Shown: in pieces, positions 31,424 through 39,899 of the stretch
Layout: every line of letters starts with the position of its first letter
Position numbering within the stretch: position 1 is the first letter of the stretch
Origin: an uncultured Cyclobacteriaceae bacterium
Lineage (GTDB): Bacteria > Bacteroidota > Bacteroidia > Cytophagales > Cyclobacteriaceae
Direction of reading: 5' to 3'
Length of the DNA stretch: 64,000 nucleotides
NCBI GenBank assembly: GCA_905479015.1
Contig: CAJQKV010000008.1
Location: 114,635 to 178,634, forward strand
The notes under the pieces: model-generated
Databases searched by the model: none
Told to the model about the DNA's origin: nothing
Seen by the model: the letters and a program-made list of their open reading frames with translations, nothing else
Program-made: the position numbers and the translations under genes

Positions 31424-32071
31424 TCAGAGGCTATAAGCAAGTAAATAATTCAATATGGGCACAATGTTGATTCGATATTGTTCATTGATTTCGGTCGACA
31501 TAATATGACCCAAGACTTGATGATCATCTATCAACTCTGTTTTCAGTTCATTTTTAAAGCTCAGTTGAGTTTGTCCACATATTTTGATCAATACTTCTTT
31601 GACTATCCATATTTTACAGAGATTGAAAGCGTTGTTTTTATGCTGATGCTCACTCAGATGAAGGATTTTAGATTGAATCTTAATTAATTGATTTCTGGGG
31701 GATTCAATATCAATACCACAAGGCGCATCCAAATGAATCATGGCAGCAGCCATGGGAAAAGAGTGTGTTATTGAAATATTTGCCGTATGGCCGATGAGGA
31801 AAGGCTTTCCTGCGGTCGTTTTAGCAATGCCAGCATAGGGAATTTCAAATAGTGAGGCAAGATGCATGACCAATAATCGGGTTGCTAGCCATTCGCATTT
31901 TTTTTTATCATTCTTGTGCGGGGCTGACGAGCCCGCTAAGAGGGCTAACTCAGTTGCTGTTTCGGTGATATTCCAAACGGCATAAGTGCTTACCTTGTTT
32001 ATTTTCTTGGTTAAGAATAGTGGCATTTGAGTAAATAGATCATGCAATTGTAATACTTTTGATGATAACAT
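31424..32071 (-). CDS. 4'-phosphopantetheinyl transferase superfamily protein
   Basis: A 215-residue Sfp/HetI-type PPTase, which moves phosphopantetheine from CoA to a carrier protein. The magnesium-binding motif CGIDIESPRNQ is near residues 113-123, and the second signature reads IWIVKEVLIKICG (the usual WxxKEAxxK). NISITHSFPMAAAMI gives the conserved SxSH-like stretch. No carrier or synthase gene is adjacent, so its target is unknown; acyl carrier protein is one option. Its start codon lies two bases from that of the divergent WD40 gene. Confidence 0.85.
   Translation of the reverse strand: MLSSKVLQLHDLFTQMPLFLTKKINKVSTYAVWNITETATELALLAGSSAPHKNDKKKCEWLATRLLVMHLASLFEIPYAGIAKTTAGKPFLIGHTANISITHSFPMAAAMIHLDAPCGIDIESPRNQLIKIQSKILHLSEHQHKNNAFNLCKIWIVKEVLIKICGQTQLSFKNELKTELIDDHQVLGHIMSTEINEQYRINIVPILNYLLAYSL
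32054..32061 (+). promoter_or_regulatory. -7 box candidate for the WD40-DivIVA-folB unit, inside the PPTase gene
   Basis: TACTTTTG matches TAnnTTTG and lies within the first codons of the opposite-strand PPTase gene, 12 bases before ATG 32074. TTTG at 32026-32029 is a loose -33 candidate, three to four bases further than ideal. Confidence 0.38.
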
Positions 32072-32073
32072 TT

Positions 32074-32991
32074 ATGATAAACCGACCCTCAATAACAAAG
32101 GAACACAGCTTTACGGGCCACAAAGATGCTATTTATGCTTTGTGTGGATTAAATGAGCATGAATTTGTTTCAGGGGGTGCGGATGGTCATATTATTAAAT
32201 GGAATACAAATGGATATGCTGCCGGAGATGTAGTTGCAAAAGTTTCAACATCTGTTTATGCGCTCAGCTATGATCCCTTAAGAGGCCATCTATTCATAGG
32301 TCAAAATTTTGATGGACTGCATGTCATTGACCCTGTAGCCAAACGAGAAATTGCGTCACTCCAAATGACGAAGGCTCATATTTTTGATATCCAATTTGAT
32401 GATGATTTTCTTTACATAGCTACAGGTGATGGAGCTATTTATATCGTCAGTCGGGAAAGCTGGAAGCTTGTAAAAATGCTTAATTTATCCCAAAAGAGCG
32501 CCCGCACTTTGCAAGTTGATGAGCATCATATTTATGCCGGCTATAGCGATGGCTACATACGAGTAATTGACAAGAAAAATCATAAACTTATCCAAGAAAT
32601 ACAGGCACATGAAAACTCTATTTTTAGCTTGTGCATAGATCCTACCAATAAAATGATATTGAGTGGGAGCAGAGATGCACATCTCAAAATTTGGTCACTT
32701 GAAGATGCAAAAGCCCTACATTTAGTAGAAGATATAGTAGCGCACATGTACGCCATTAATCATATTAGCTATCATTCAAATGGTCATTATTTTGTAACTT
32801 GCAGCATGGATAAATCAATCAAGATTTGGGATTCTGGTACTTTTAAATTGATTCGAGTCATAGATAAGGGACGTTATGCAGGTCATGGAACCTCAGTTAA
32901 TAAGCTTTTGTCAATGCCAAATAAAAATTCTTTAATATCTTGTAGTGATGATCGTACTATATCTGTTTGGGATATAAACTTTAGTAAATAA
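32074..32991 (+). CDS. WD40 repeat beta-propeller protein
   Basis: A cytosolic protein of about 305 residues made almost wholly of WD40 repeats, about seven: for example FTGHKDAIYALCGLNEHEFVSGGADGHIIKWN, AHENSIFSLCIDPTNKMILSGSRDAHLKIWS and SCSDDRTISVWD in pieces. No signal peptide or catalytic domain is seen, so it should act as a binding scaffold. ATG 32074 is preferred because the two earlier in-frame starts (32059 TTG, 32062 ATG) overlap the divergent gene and the -7 box. Its stop is one base from the DivIVA-domain gene, suggesting a joint role. Confidence 0.88.
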   Translation: MINRPSITKEHSFTGHKDAIYALCGLNEHEFVSGGADGHIIKWNTNGYAAGDVVAKVSTSVYALSYDPLRGHLFIGQNFDGLHVIDPVAKREIASLQMTKAHIFDIQFDDDFLYIATGDGAIYIVSRESWKLVKMLNLSQKSARTLQVDEHHIYAGYSDGYIRVIDKKNHKLIQEIQAHENSIFSLCIDPTNKMILSGSRDAHLKIWSLEDAKALHLVEDIVAHMYAINHISYHSNGHYFVTCSMDKSIKIWDSGTFKLIRVIDKGRYAGHGTSVNKLLSMPNKNSLISCSDDRTISVWDINFSK

Positions 32992-32992
32992 T

Positions 32993-33781
32993 ATGAGAAT
33001 AACACCGCTGGAAATCAAAAGGAAAACCTTCGAAAAGAAACTTCGAGGGTTTGATAAAGATGAAGTAAACGCTTTTTTAGTCTCTTTGTCTCAAGAATGG
33101 GAGCGATTATTGAACGAAAATAATGAGCTTAAAATAAAGCAAGAAACGGCTGATATTGAGGTTAAAAAACTCCGTGAAGTTGAAAATTCATTGTTCAAAA
33201 CGCTCAAAACAGCTGAGGATACCGGGGCGAATTTGATTGATCAGGCCAATAAAGCGGCGGAGCTTCATCTGAGGGAGGCGCAAATGAATTCAGAGGCGGT
33301 GATGCGCGAGACCAAGTCAAAAGCGACCAGAATTATAGAAGAGGCAGAGAATCAGGCTAAAAATCTTATTGTCGAGATGCAGGATACCATCAAGGACTTA
33401 GCCAAGAACTATCAAAGCATTGAAAATCACAGAGACTCGTTAATTGGAGAGCTGCAAAATATTATTTTGGATATAACTGATAGAATCAATCGAGCAAGTA
33501 ATCAGAAAGGGACCTTTAAGGTGGAGGATCACTTGATTAAAGTGAGAAAATTGGTTAATGTATCACGGTCGCTGATTTCTGATGAAGAGCAGATGGCACC
33601 ACCAGCACCGCTGGCCCCTATTCCTCAAATTTCTAAGGATGATGTAGCCGCAACTGAAAAGCTCACTGAATTTATTAAATCCAAAGATACGACATCCAAA
33701 AAGAGTGAAAGTAAAAATAAAGAAGAGGATGGATCAGTGAAAGACGATAGTGGAGACGTTTCGTTTTTTGATCAAATATAG
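32993..33781 (+). CDS. DivIVA-domain coiled-coil protein
   Basis: A 262-residue protein starting with a DivIVA-type domain: MRITPLEIKRKTFEKKLRG, then GFDKDEVNAFLVSLSQEWERLL, the pattern of the membrane-sensing N-terminal hairpin. A long coiled coil follows (about residues 30-190, rich in E, K, A), then a flexible proline-rich and charged tail ending DVSFFDQI. DivIVA proteins mark curved membrane and recruit partners for growth or division; the role in Bacteroidota is not defined. It is one base after the WD40 gene and six before folB. Confidence 0.85.
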   Translation: MRITPLEIKRKTFEKKLRGFDKDEVNAFLVSLSQEWERLLNENNELKIKQETADIEVKKLREVENSLFKTLKTAEDTGANLIDQANKAAELHLREAQMNSEAVMRETKSKATRIIEEAENQAKNLIVEMQDTIKDLAKNYQSIENHRDSLIGELQNIILDITDRINRASNQKGTFKVEDHLIKVRKLVNVSRSLISDEEQMAPPAPLAPIPQISKDDVAATEKLTEFIKSKDTTSKKSESKNKEEDGSVKDDSGDVSFFDQI

Positions 33782-33786
33782 AGTAG

Positions 33787-34137
33787 ATGGCATTTGTTTC
33801 ATTAGAGGGGATGGAGTTTTACGGGCATCATGGATATCATGAGGAAGAGCGAAAAATAGGCAATAAATACAGTGTTGACGTCAAATTGGAGCTCAATGTA
33901 GATTTAGCCGCTAGGGAAGATAAATTAGAGGGGACGGTTGATTACGAACAGGTATATCAATTGATTTCAAAGGTAATGTCTAAGGAGGCGGCGCTACTAG
34001 AATATTTGGCCAATCAAATCATCGAACTTTTGAGAAGCAACTTTCCACAAGTCAAAAAAGTTTGGGTAAAAGTGAGTAAATACAATCCGCCTATACAGGG
34101 GCTTTGTCATCGGGCTGTAGTTGAATTGTCCTCATAA
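33787..34137 (+). CDS. folB: Dihydroneopterin aldolase
   Basis: A 116-residue FolB, which splits dihydroneopterin to 6-hydroxymethyl-dihydropterin in folate synthesis. The start FVSLEGMEFYGHHGYHEEER contains the glutamate of the pterin site, DYEQVYQLI the tyrosine, and KVWVKVSKYNPPI the lysine, so the active-site set is intact. It is slightly shorter than E. coli FolB but complete. Its last 31 bases overlap the end of the convergent HesB/IscA-like gene. Confidence 0.92.
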   Translation: MAFVSLEGMEFYGHHGYHEEERKIGNKYSVDVKLELNVDLAAREDKLEGTVDYEQVYQLISKVMSKEAALLEYLANQIIELLRSNFPQVKKVWVKVSKYNPPIQGLCHRAVVELSS

Positions 34138-34424
34138 TTCCGAAAAATAAACCCACGTGTTTCAATACCCTCATGAAAATCAATTTCTTGGCCAATCAGG
34201 AACATCATTTCTGATTTTTGAATGAGTACTTTGATGCCAGAAACCAGTGAGACGGTGTCCAGCTCCTTTTTTTTATCAAAGCCCAAAGTGAAGTTGACAC
34301 CCGAACAACCGTGGCCACCTTTAATACTTACTCTAAGCAGGTATTCTTGAGGAATACCTTTAGTTTTGAGTATATTTATAATTTCTTCAACGGCGCGGCT
34401 AGTTATTTTGATGGGAGCGATCAT
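34107..34424 (-). CDS. HesB/IscA-like protein lacking the C-terminal cysteines
   Basis: A 105-residue A-type iron-sulfur carrier fold. The first conserved cysteine is Cys40 in GGHGCSGVNFTLGFD. The C-terminal CxC pair of IscA (normally in a GTCGCG-like stretch) is absent: the sequence reads GIETRGFIFRNYEDN, so only one of three cluster ligands remains. Relatives with this pattern are common in Bacteroidota, and their cluster chemistry is uncertain. The 3' end overlaps folB by 31 bases on the opposite strand. No other isc or suf gene is near. Confidence 0.82.
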   Translation of the reverse strand: MIAPIKITSRAVEEIINILKTKGIPQEYLLRVSIKGGHGCSGVNFTLGFDKKKELDTVSLVSGIKVLIQKSEMMFLIGQEIDFHEGIETRGFIFRNYEDNSTTAR

Positions 34425-34442
34425 TGCACAAAAGAAATTATT

Positions 34443-34450
34443 TATTTTTG
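34443..34450 (+). promoter_or_regulatory. -7 box candidate for the 34475 gene
   Basis: TATTTTTG, a full match to TAnnTTTG, ends 24 bases before the ATG at 34475 in the 50-base divergent gap. No clear -33 box. Confidence 0.42.
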
Positions 34451-34474
34451 AAATAAGTAATAAAAATAGAGGAT

Positions 34475-34990
34475 ATGGATTTGTTAATTGATTTATTAAA
34501 AATATTAGGACCTGCAGCTATAGTACTCTATGCTTCATTTTTGATGGTAAGCTCATTATTGAGGGCTCGATTTGATGAATTACAGTCTACCATGAAGCAA
34601 AAAAATCAAAAGGCGATGCTGCCCATTAAATTACAGGCTTATGAGCGGATTATATTGCTTTTGGAGCGATCAAATCCCAATAATTTAATTCCTCGATTGA
34701 GTCAAAAAGAGATGAATGCAACCGTTTTGCAGCATCTTTTAATCAAAGAGATAAGACAGGAATTCAATCATAATTTGGCCCAACAAATCTATCTATCCAA
34801 TGAAGCTTGGTCCTATATTACCGCCGCCATTGAGGACACCGTTACCTTGATCAATGAAGCCGCTATGGGTTTGGGGGAAGAACATTCCGGATTAGATTTA
34901 GCCAAATTAATATTAGAAGGGGCGGTCAAGAAGAATAGTATCGCTCAAACCATTGTCTTTGTGAAAAATGAAATAAAGGAGCTGTTTTAA
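34475..34990 (+). CDS. Conserved hypothetical membrane-anchored protein
   Basis: A 171-residue protein that I do not recognise with certainty. One N-terminal membrane segment (ILGPAAIVLYASFLMVSSLL) is followed by a helical soluble part with LPIKLQAYERIILLLERSNPNNLIPR, LQHLLIKEIRQEFNHNLAQQIYLSNEAW and an end NSIAQTIVFVKNEIKELF. This pattern recurs in Bacteroidota proteins of unknown function. It is followed at one base by the YkvA/DUF1232 gene, another small membrane protein. Confidence 0.75.
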   Translation: MDLLIDLLKILGPAAIVLYASFLMVSSLLRARFDELQSTMKQKNQKAMLPIKLQAYERIILLLERSNPNNLIPRLSQKEMNATVLQHLLIKEIRQEFNHNLAQQIYLSNEAWSYITAAIEDTVTLINEAAMGLGEEHSGLDLAKLILEGAVKKNSIAQTIVFVKNEIKELF

Positions 34991-34991
34991 G

Positions 34992-35387
34992 ATGAATAAG
35001 AGCGTATTAAAAATTTTCAGACAAGCAAAGCGCATATTACAAGAGCAAAGCCAGGTCAAAGCATTGTTTGGGCAAGTGTCCAAAAAGCTGCAAACATTGA
35101 ATGGGAGCCATAAGCAGATCAATGAGCTTTTGGAGCATGTGCAATTATTTTTAAGGATGATTAAAAAAAGTTTTACGGGTGAATACAGTTCTTTTTCAAA
35201 TAAAACACTGCTGTCTTTGGTTTTTGGATTGCTCTATTTTGTAACACCTATGGATGTAGTTCCGGATTTCATTCCTTTACTTGGGTTCTCTGATGATCTA
35301 TCTATAATTTATTTCATCATCAAAAATTTCAAATCAGACATCGAAGCTTTCAAAGTTTGGGAACTCAATCAGCAACCAGTGAGTTAA
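34992..35387 (+). CDS. YkvA/DUF1232 family small membrane protein
   Basis: A 131-residue protein with the DUF1232 core near residues 70-110: LLSLVFGLLYFVTPMDVVPDFIPLLGFSDDLSII, where the YF.TP.D..PD.IP..G..DD pattern is diagnostic. The first 60 residues are basic and helical and lie in the cytoplasm. The family's biochemical role is unknown. It is one base downstream of the preceding membrane protein and 15 bases before the TIP30-like gene. Confidence 0.85.
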   Translation: MNKSVLKIFRQAKRILQEQSQVKALFGQVSKKLQTLNGSHKQINELLEHVQLFLRMIKKSFTGEYSSFSNKTLLSLVFGLLYFVTPMDVVPDFIPLLGFSDDLSIIYFIIKNFKSDIEAFKVWELNQQPVS

Positions 35388-35402
35388 AAAAAACAAGAAA
35401 GG

Positions 35403-36086
35403 ATGAAGGCGAAACAGACAAAATCTGCATTGATTATAGGCGCATCAGGTTTGGTAGGAAAACTATTGTTAGAAGCGATATTGCAAAAGGACTACTACGC
35501 AAGCATCACTTTGGTATTGCGGAGGTCTATTGATTTAAAATACGATAAGCGGGTGAAAATAATTACGATCTCAGATTTTGATGCACTCGATCAATATGAA
35601 GAAGATCTTTTTTCGGAGGATGTTTTCTGCTGTTTAGGTTCCACAATGAAAAAGGCAGGATCCAAATCGGTTTTTGAGAAAAGTGATTTAATATACCCAT
35701 TGAAAGTAGCCACCATAAACCAAAAGAACCCCAATTTTAAGAATTATTTGATCGTTACCTCTCAGGGAGCAAATGCCCAATCGCCTATTTATTACAATCA
35801 AGTTAAAGGTAGATGTGAGCAGGCGTTATTGGCATTAGATCTGCTCGGATTAAAAGTATTCAGGCCGTCCTTGTTGTTGGGAAATCGTGTTGAGAGAAGA
35901 GGGGGTGAAGTATTATTTAAGGTCTTGATACAAGCCGTAAGTACACCTTTAAAAGCATTGGGAATTCCATCTTTTTGGTCTATTGAGGCAGCCATAGTAG
36001 CGCGTGCGATGTTACGGGTTGCGATGAATGAAAATGAGGGGACCGTATTTTATGATGCTAAGGCGATGGTTCAATTATCTCAATAA
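35403..36086 (+). CDS. NAD(P)-binding protein of the TIP30/HTATIP2-like type
   Basis: A 227-residue atypical SDR. The Rossmann motif is LIIGASGLVGKLLLE (10-24). DVFCCLGSTMKKAGSKSVFEK, VTSQGANAQSPIYYNQVKGRCEQALLAL and VFRPSLLLGNR are the blocks seen in TIP30/CC3-like and YwnB-like proteins; the Y-x-x-x-K pair is present as YNQVK. Substrate unknown. Its stop overlaps the dtd ATG by one base, so the two are translationally coupled. Confidence 0.82.
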   Translation: MKAKQTKSALIIGASGLVGKLLLEAILQKDYYASITLVLRRSIDLKYDKRVKIITISDFDALDQYEEDLFSEDVFCCLGSTMKKAGSKSVFEKSDLIYPLKVATINQKNPNFKNYLIVTSQGANAQSPIYYNQVKGRCEQALLALDLLGLKVFRPSLLLGNRVERRGGEVLFKVLIQAVSTPLKALGIPSFWSIEAAIVARAMLRVAMNENEGTVFYDAKAMVQLSQ

Positions 36087-36538
36087 TGATTGCAGTAATT
36101 CAGCGCGTTTCAAACGCAAATGTCAAGGTAGAAAAGATTCCTATTGCATCTATCGATCAGGGATTGCTGATTCTGCTGGGTGTTGAAGAGGCAGATGATA
36201 ATGAAGATTTGAATTGGTTAGTTAAAAAAATCGTTCAACTACGGATTTTTTCAGATGGGGAAGGCAAAATGAATTTAAGTGCCCTAGATGTACAAGCTGA
36301 ATTTTTGGTGGTCAGTCAGTTTACCTTACATGCCCAAACCAAAAAAGGAAATAGGCCCTCTTTTGTAAAGGCCGCGAAGCCTGTGTATGCGGAATCCCTC
36401 TATGAAGATTTTATTCAAGAATTGTCAAGTCATTCTAGCCGTCCGGTTCAGCATGGAAAATTTGGAGCGGACATGCAGGTCTCTTTAACAAATAATGGCC
36501 CTGTGACCATTATAATCGATACAAAAAATAAACATTGA
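36086..36538 (+). CDS. dtd: D-aminoacyl-tRNA deacylase
   Basis: A 150-residue DTD, which removes D-amino acids (and glycine) mischarged on tRNA. The start MIAVIQRVSNANVKVE, the middle LGVEEADDNEDLNWL and SQFTLHAQTKKGNRPSFVKAA carry the cross-subunit SQTFL-like motif, and NNGPVTIII gives the Gly-cisPro GPVT motif that excludes L-aminoacyl groups. Length is standard. It overlaps the upstream reductase gene by one base. Confidence 0.95.
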   Translation: MIAVIQRVSNANVKVEKIPIASIDQGLLILLGVEEADDNEDLNWLVKKIVQLRIFSDGEGKMNLSALDVQAEFLVVSQFTLHAQTKKGNRPSFVKAAKPVYAESLYEDFIQELSSHSSRPVQHGKFGADMQVSLTNNGPVTIIIDTKNKH

Positions 36539-36601
36539 CAAGATCAGTCCTCATTTTGTAAATGATTGGCTTTGATTATGTGTTCTGTAAGGTCAAAGTA
36601 C

Positions 36602-36609
36602 TATTTTTG
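36602..36609 (+). promoter_or_regulatory. -7 box candidate for lepA-folD-queE
   Basis: TATTTTTG, a full match to TAnnTTTG, ends 18 bases before ATG 36628. It lies inside the longer in-frame version of the lepA reading frame and so favours the shorter start. The -33 box is not clear. Confidence 0.45.
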
Positions 36610-36627
36610 CAAATCTATTTTCATTCT

Positions 36628-38415
36628 ATGCAGAACATTCGTAATTTTTGTATTATTGCCCATATCGATCACGGGAAAAGCACCTTGGCCGATCGACTTT
36701 TGGAGAAAACATCCACGGTTACCAAAAGAGAAATGCAGGCACAATTGCTTGATAACATGGATCTTGAAAGGGAGCGTGGTATTACCATAAAAAGTCATGC
36801 CATACAAATGGATTATCTCGAAGAAGGGCAAAAATATGTCCTCAACTTGATAGATACTCCGGGACATGTTGACTTTTCGTATGAAGTTTCACGCTCGATA
36901 GCGGCCTGCGAAGGCGCATTACTCATTGTGGATGCCTCTCAAGGGATTGAGGCGCAAACCATCTCTAATCTGTATTTGGCCATTGAACATGACCTTGAAG
37001 TGATACCTGTTCTGAATAAAATTGATCTGCCCGGAGCCATGATCGATGAAGTTTCAGATCAAATCATAGATTTGATTGGTTGCGACAAAGAAGATATTAT
37101 TCATGCGAGCGCCAAAGAAGGTATTGGGATTGAGGACATATTAAAAGCGATCGTGGCCCGTGTCCCAGCCCCTAAAGGCATTAGGGATGAACCGCTTCAA
37201 GCCATGATTTTTGATTCTGTTTATAACTCATACCGAGGCATTGAAGTTTATTTCAGGGTCTTTAATGGGGTAATAAAAAAAGGAGATAAAGTCAAATTTG
37301 TGAGTACGGGACAGACCTATGATGCGGATGAAATAGGTGTGTTGAGATTGGATCATGAACCAAGAACTTCATTGGAGGCAGGAAACGTAGGCTATTTAAT
37401 CTCAGGAATCAAAGTAGCCAAAGAAGTTAAAGTGGGAGATACCATCACCCATGAAGATCACCCGACCACACGACCGATCAAAGGCTTTGAAGACGTCAAG
37501 CCCATGGTATTCGCGGGCATTTATCCTGTGGATACCTCAGAATTTGAAGAACTAAGGTCTTCAATGGAAAAATTACAGCTTAATGATGCTGCTTTAGTTT
37601 GGGAACCTGAAACTTCTGTTGCTTTGGGCTTTGGTTTCCGATGTGGCTTTTTGGGCATGCTTCACATGGAAATCATTCAGGAACGATTGGAACGAGAATT
37701 TGGGATGACTGTAATTACGACCGTGCCTTCGGTTAAATTTCATGCCATTGGTACTGATGGAACAATCATTCCCGTTAGCGCACCTTCGGAAATGCCTGAA
37801 CCTACTAAAATTTCTCACGTGGAAGAGCCCTTTATTAAGGCTCAAATTATTTCAAAATCCGAATATATTGGGAATATCATTTCGCTATGTATGGATAAGC
37901 GTGGAGAAATCAAAAATCAAGTTTATTTAACGTCGGATCGTGTCGAATTGACCTTTAACTTACCCTTAGCAGAAATAGTTTTTGACTTTTTTGATAAGCT
38001 AAAGACCCTATCAAGGGGTTATGCATCATTGGATTATGAATTGATTGGCTATCGAACTTCTACACTGGTTAAATTAGATATCATGCTCAACGGAGATAAA
38101 GTAGATGCCTTATCTGCGATAGTGCATCGCGATAAGGCCTATGATTGGGGCAAAAGACTGTGTGAAAAATTACGAGGTCTCATTCCGCGACAGATGTTTG
38201 AGATTGCCATCCAAGCCGCCATTGGTACGAAGGTGATTTCTCGTGAGACGGTCAAGGCACTTCGTAAAAATGTCATAGCTAAATGCTATGGTGGAGACAT
38301 TAGCCGAAAAAGAAAACTATTAGAAAAGCAAAAGAAAGGTAAAAAGCGTATGCGTCAGGTGGGGAATGTCGAAATACCTCAAGAAGCATTTATGGCCGTT
38401 CTAAAACTTGATTAA
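36628..38415 (+). CDS. lepA: Elongation factor 4 (LepA)
   Basis: EF4 is a translational GTPase that binds stalled or assembling ribosomes. With ATG 36628 the product is 595 residues, close to the 599 of E. coli, and starts [25 protein letters not shown] motifs are [24 protein letters not shown] and NKIDLP; the LepA C-terminal domain ends with [22 protein letters not shown] and [15 protein letters not shown]. The frame remains open up to 36562, but that extension has no family match and would overlap the promoter box. Confidence 0.97.
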   Translation: MQNIRNFCIIAHIDHGKSTLADRLLEKTSTVTKREMQAQLLDNMDLERERGITIKSHAIQMDYLEEGQKYVLNLIDTPGHVDFSYEVSRSIAACEGALLIVDASQGIEAQTISNLYLAIEHDLEVIPVLNKIDLPGAMIDEVSDQIIDLIGCDKEDIIHASAKEGIGIEDILKAIVARVPAPKGIRDEPLQAMIFDSVYNSYRGIEVYFRVFNGVIKKGDKVKFVSTGQTYDADEIGVLRLDHEPRTSLEAGNVGYLISGIKVAKEVKVGDTITHEDHPTTRPIKGFEDVKPMVFAGIYPVDTSEFEELRSSMEKLQLNDAALVWEPETSVALGFGFRCGFLGMLHMEIIQERLEREFGMTVITTVPSVKFHAIGTDGTIIPVSAPSEMPEPTKISHVEEPFIKAQIISKSEYIGNIISLCMDKRGEIKNQVYLTSDRVELTFNLPLAEIVFDFFDKLKTLSRGYASLDYELIGYRTSTLVKLDIMLNGDKVDALSAIVHRDKAYDWGKRLCEKLRGLIPRQMFEIAIQAAIGTKVISRETVKALRKNVIAKCYGGDISRKRKLLEKQKKGKKRMRQVGNVEIPQEAFMAVLKLD

Positions 38416-38417
38416 CC

Positions 38418-39290
38418 ATGGGAATATTACTTGATGGAAAAAAAATAGCAAATGAAATTCAATCTGAGGTAGCACAACGGGTTTCAGGTTTAAGGGAAAA
38501 CAATATAAGAGCGCCCCATCTTGCCATTATTTTGATAGGAGAAGAAGGAGCCAGCCATACGTATGTTAACGGCAAGATAAAGGCCTGTAAAGCCGTTGGA
38601 TTTGAGTATACTCTGTTGCAATTCGCGGCCACCATCACAGAAAAAAAATTATTTAAGCACATCGAACAACTCAATCAAGACGATGACATCGATGGATTTA
38701 TAGTGCAGTTGCCTTTGCCCAAACACATCTCTGTGCAGCACATTACCGCTTTGATAGACTCAAAGAAAGATGTAGATGGATTTACCAATCACAATTTCGG
38801 ATCCATTGTTTCCGATCAGCCCTTGTTACTGCCTGCGACACCCTTTGGAGTGATGGAGTTACTTAAGCGCTATAAGGTGACCACTAAAGGAAAGCATTGT
38901 GTGATTGTAGGAGCCAGTCGCATCGTGGGGGCTCCGATGAGTTTGATGATGGTAGAGCAGGGCCAAGCTACGGTTACTATTTGTCATAAGTTCACCCAAG
39001 ATTTAGCGGGACATACCCGAAATGCTGACATTTTGATTGTTGCGGTAGGTAAGCCCGGGCTCATTACTGCAGATATGGTCAAATCAGGTGCGGTCATCAT
39101 AGATGTGGGAACGACACGTGTTCCGGATGAAACAAAAAAGAGTGGATTTAGACTTTCTGGAGACGTTGACTTTGAAAAAGTAGCCCCCCTGAGTAGTTTC
39201 ATTACCCCTGTACCGGGAGGAGTTGGACCTTTGACCATTGCATCACTTTTGTTGAATACACTCAAGGCTTATGAACGACACCACGCTTGA
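38418..39290 (+). CDS. folD: Methylenetetrahydrofolate dehydrogenase/cyclohydrolase
   Basis: A 290-residue FolD, which interconverts methylene-, methenyl- and formyl-THF. Conserved parts are the catalytic lysine region SHTYVNGKIKAC, QLPLPKHI, KDVDGFTNHNFGS, the nucleotide site GASRIVGAPMSLMM and PVPGGVGPLTIASLL at the end. It begins three bases after lepA, and its last 20 bases overlap queE. With fhs in the window, it completes the formate-to-methylene-THF path. Confidence 0.96.
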   Translation: MGILLDGKKIANEIQSEVAQRVSGLRENNIRAPHLAIILIGEEGASHTYVNGKIKACKAVGFEYTLLQFAATITEKKLFKHIEQLNQDDDIDGFIVQLPLPKHISVQHITALIDSKKDVDGFTNHNFGSIVSDQPLLLPATPFGVMELLKRYKVTTKGKHCVIVGASRIVGAPMSLMMVEQGQATVTICHKFTQDLAGHTRNADILIVAVGKPGLITADMVKSGAVIIDVGTTRVPDETKKSGFRLSGDVDFEKVAPLSSFITPVPGGVGPLTIASLLLNTLKAYERHHA

Positions 39291-39897
39291 TCTTCTTGTA
39301 GATGAAATACCCATCATGGAATCTTTTTATACGATTCAGGGTGAAGGTTGTCATGTCGGGAAAGCCGCTTATTTCATAAGAACTGGTGGTTGTGATGTCG
39401 GGTGTCATTGGTGTGATGTTAAGGCATCTTGGGAAGCAAAAAACCACCCTAATTTTTCAGTTGCTCGATTGGTAGAAATGGCCAATGAACATCCTGCGGA
39501 AATCGTAGTGATCACAGGGGGAGAGCCCTTGATGTATGATTTATCTCAATTAACTCAACAATTAAAGGCAGCCCAGAAAAACACCCATATTGAAACTTCA
39601 GGCGTTTACCCGCTTACTGGAGATTGGGATTGGATTTGTTTCTCCCCAAAGAAGTTTAAAAAACCAAGAGAAGTTTTTTACGAGCGCAGTGATGAACTAA
39701 AATTAGTGATTTACCATAAGTCAGATTTCAAGTGGGCCATTGAACATAGTAAAAAAATGAATCCCAATGCCAAATGGCTTTTGCAGCCCGAATGGAGTCG
39801 ACAAGAAGAAATACTACCTATGATTATTGCATTTGTTAAGGAACACCCTCGTTGGTCCATCTCATTGCAAACCCATAAGTTCATGGATATACCTTAA
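39271..39897 (+). CDS. queE: 7-carboxy-7-deazaguanine synthase (radical SAM)
   Basis: QueE makes the 7-deazaguanine core of queuosine from carboxy-tetrahydropterin. The 208-residue product has FYTIQGEGCHVGKAAYFIRTGGC at residues 19-41, and the cluster cysteines CDVGCHWC (C-x3-C-x2-C). VITGGEPLMYD and HIETSGVYPL are typical of the group, followed by ISFSPK-like WICFSPKKFKKP. Start ATG 39271 overlaps folD by 20 bases; ATG at 39316 (MESFYTIQ) is an alternative. queC, queD and queF are not in the window. Confidence 0.9.
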   Translation: MNDTTLDLLVDEIPIMESFYTIQGEGCHVGKAAYFIRTGGCDVGCHWCDVKASWEAKNHPNFSVARLVEMANEHPAEIVVITGGEPLMYDLSQLTQQLKAAQKNTHIETSGVYPLTGDWDWICFSPKKFKKPREVFYERSDELKLVIYHKSDFKWAIEHSKKMNPNAKWLLQPEWSRQEEILPMIIAFVKEHPRWSISLQTHKFMDIP

Positions 39898-39899
39898 GT

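Noticed and set aside
36562..36627. Possible 22-residue N-terminal extension of LepA
   Set aside because: The added residues do not resemble LepA, and the frame there contains a TAnnTTTG box 18 bases before ATG 36628, which gives the normal family length.
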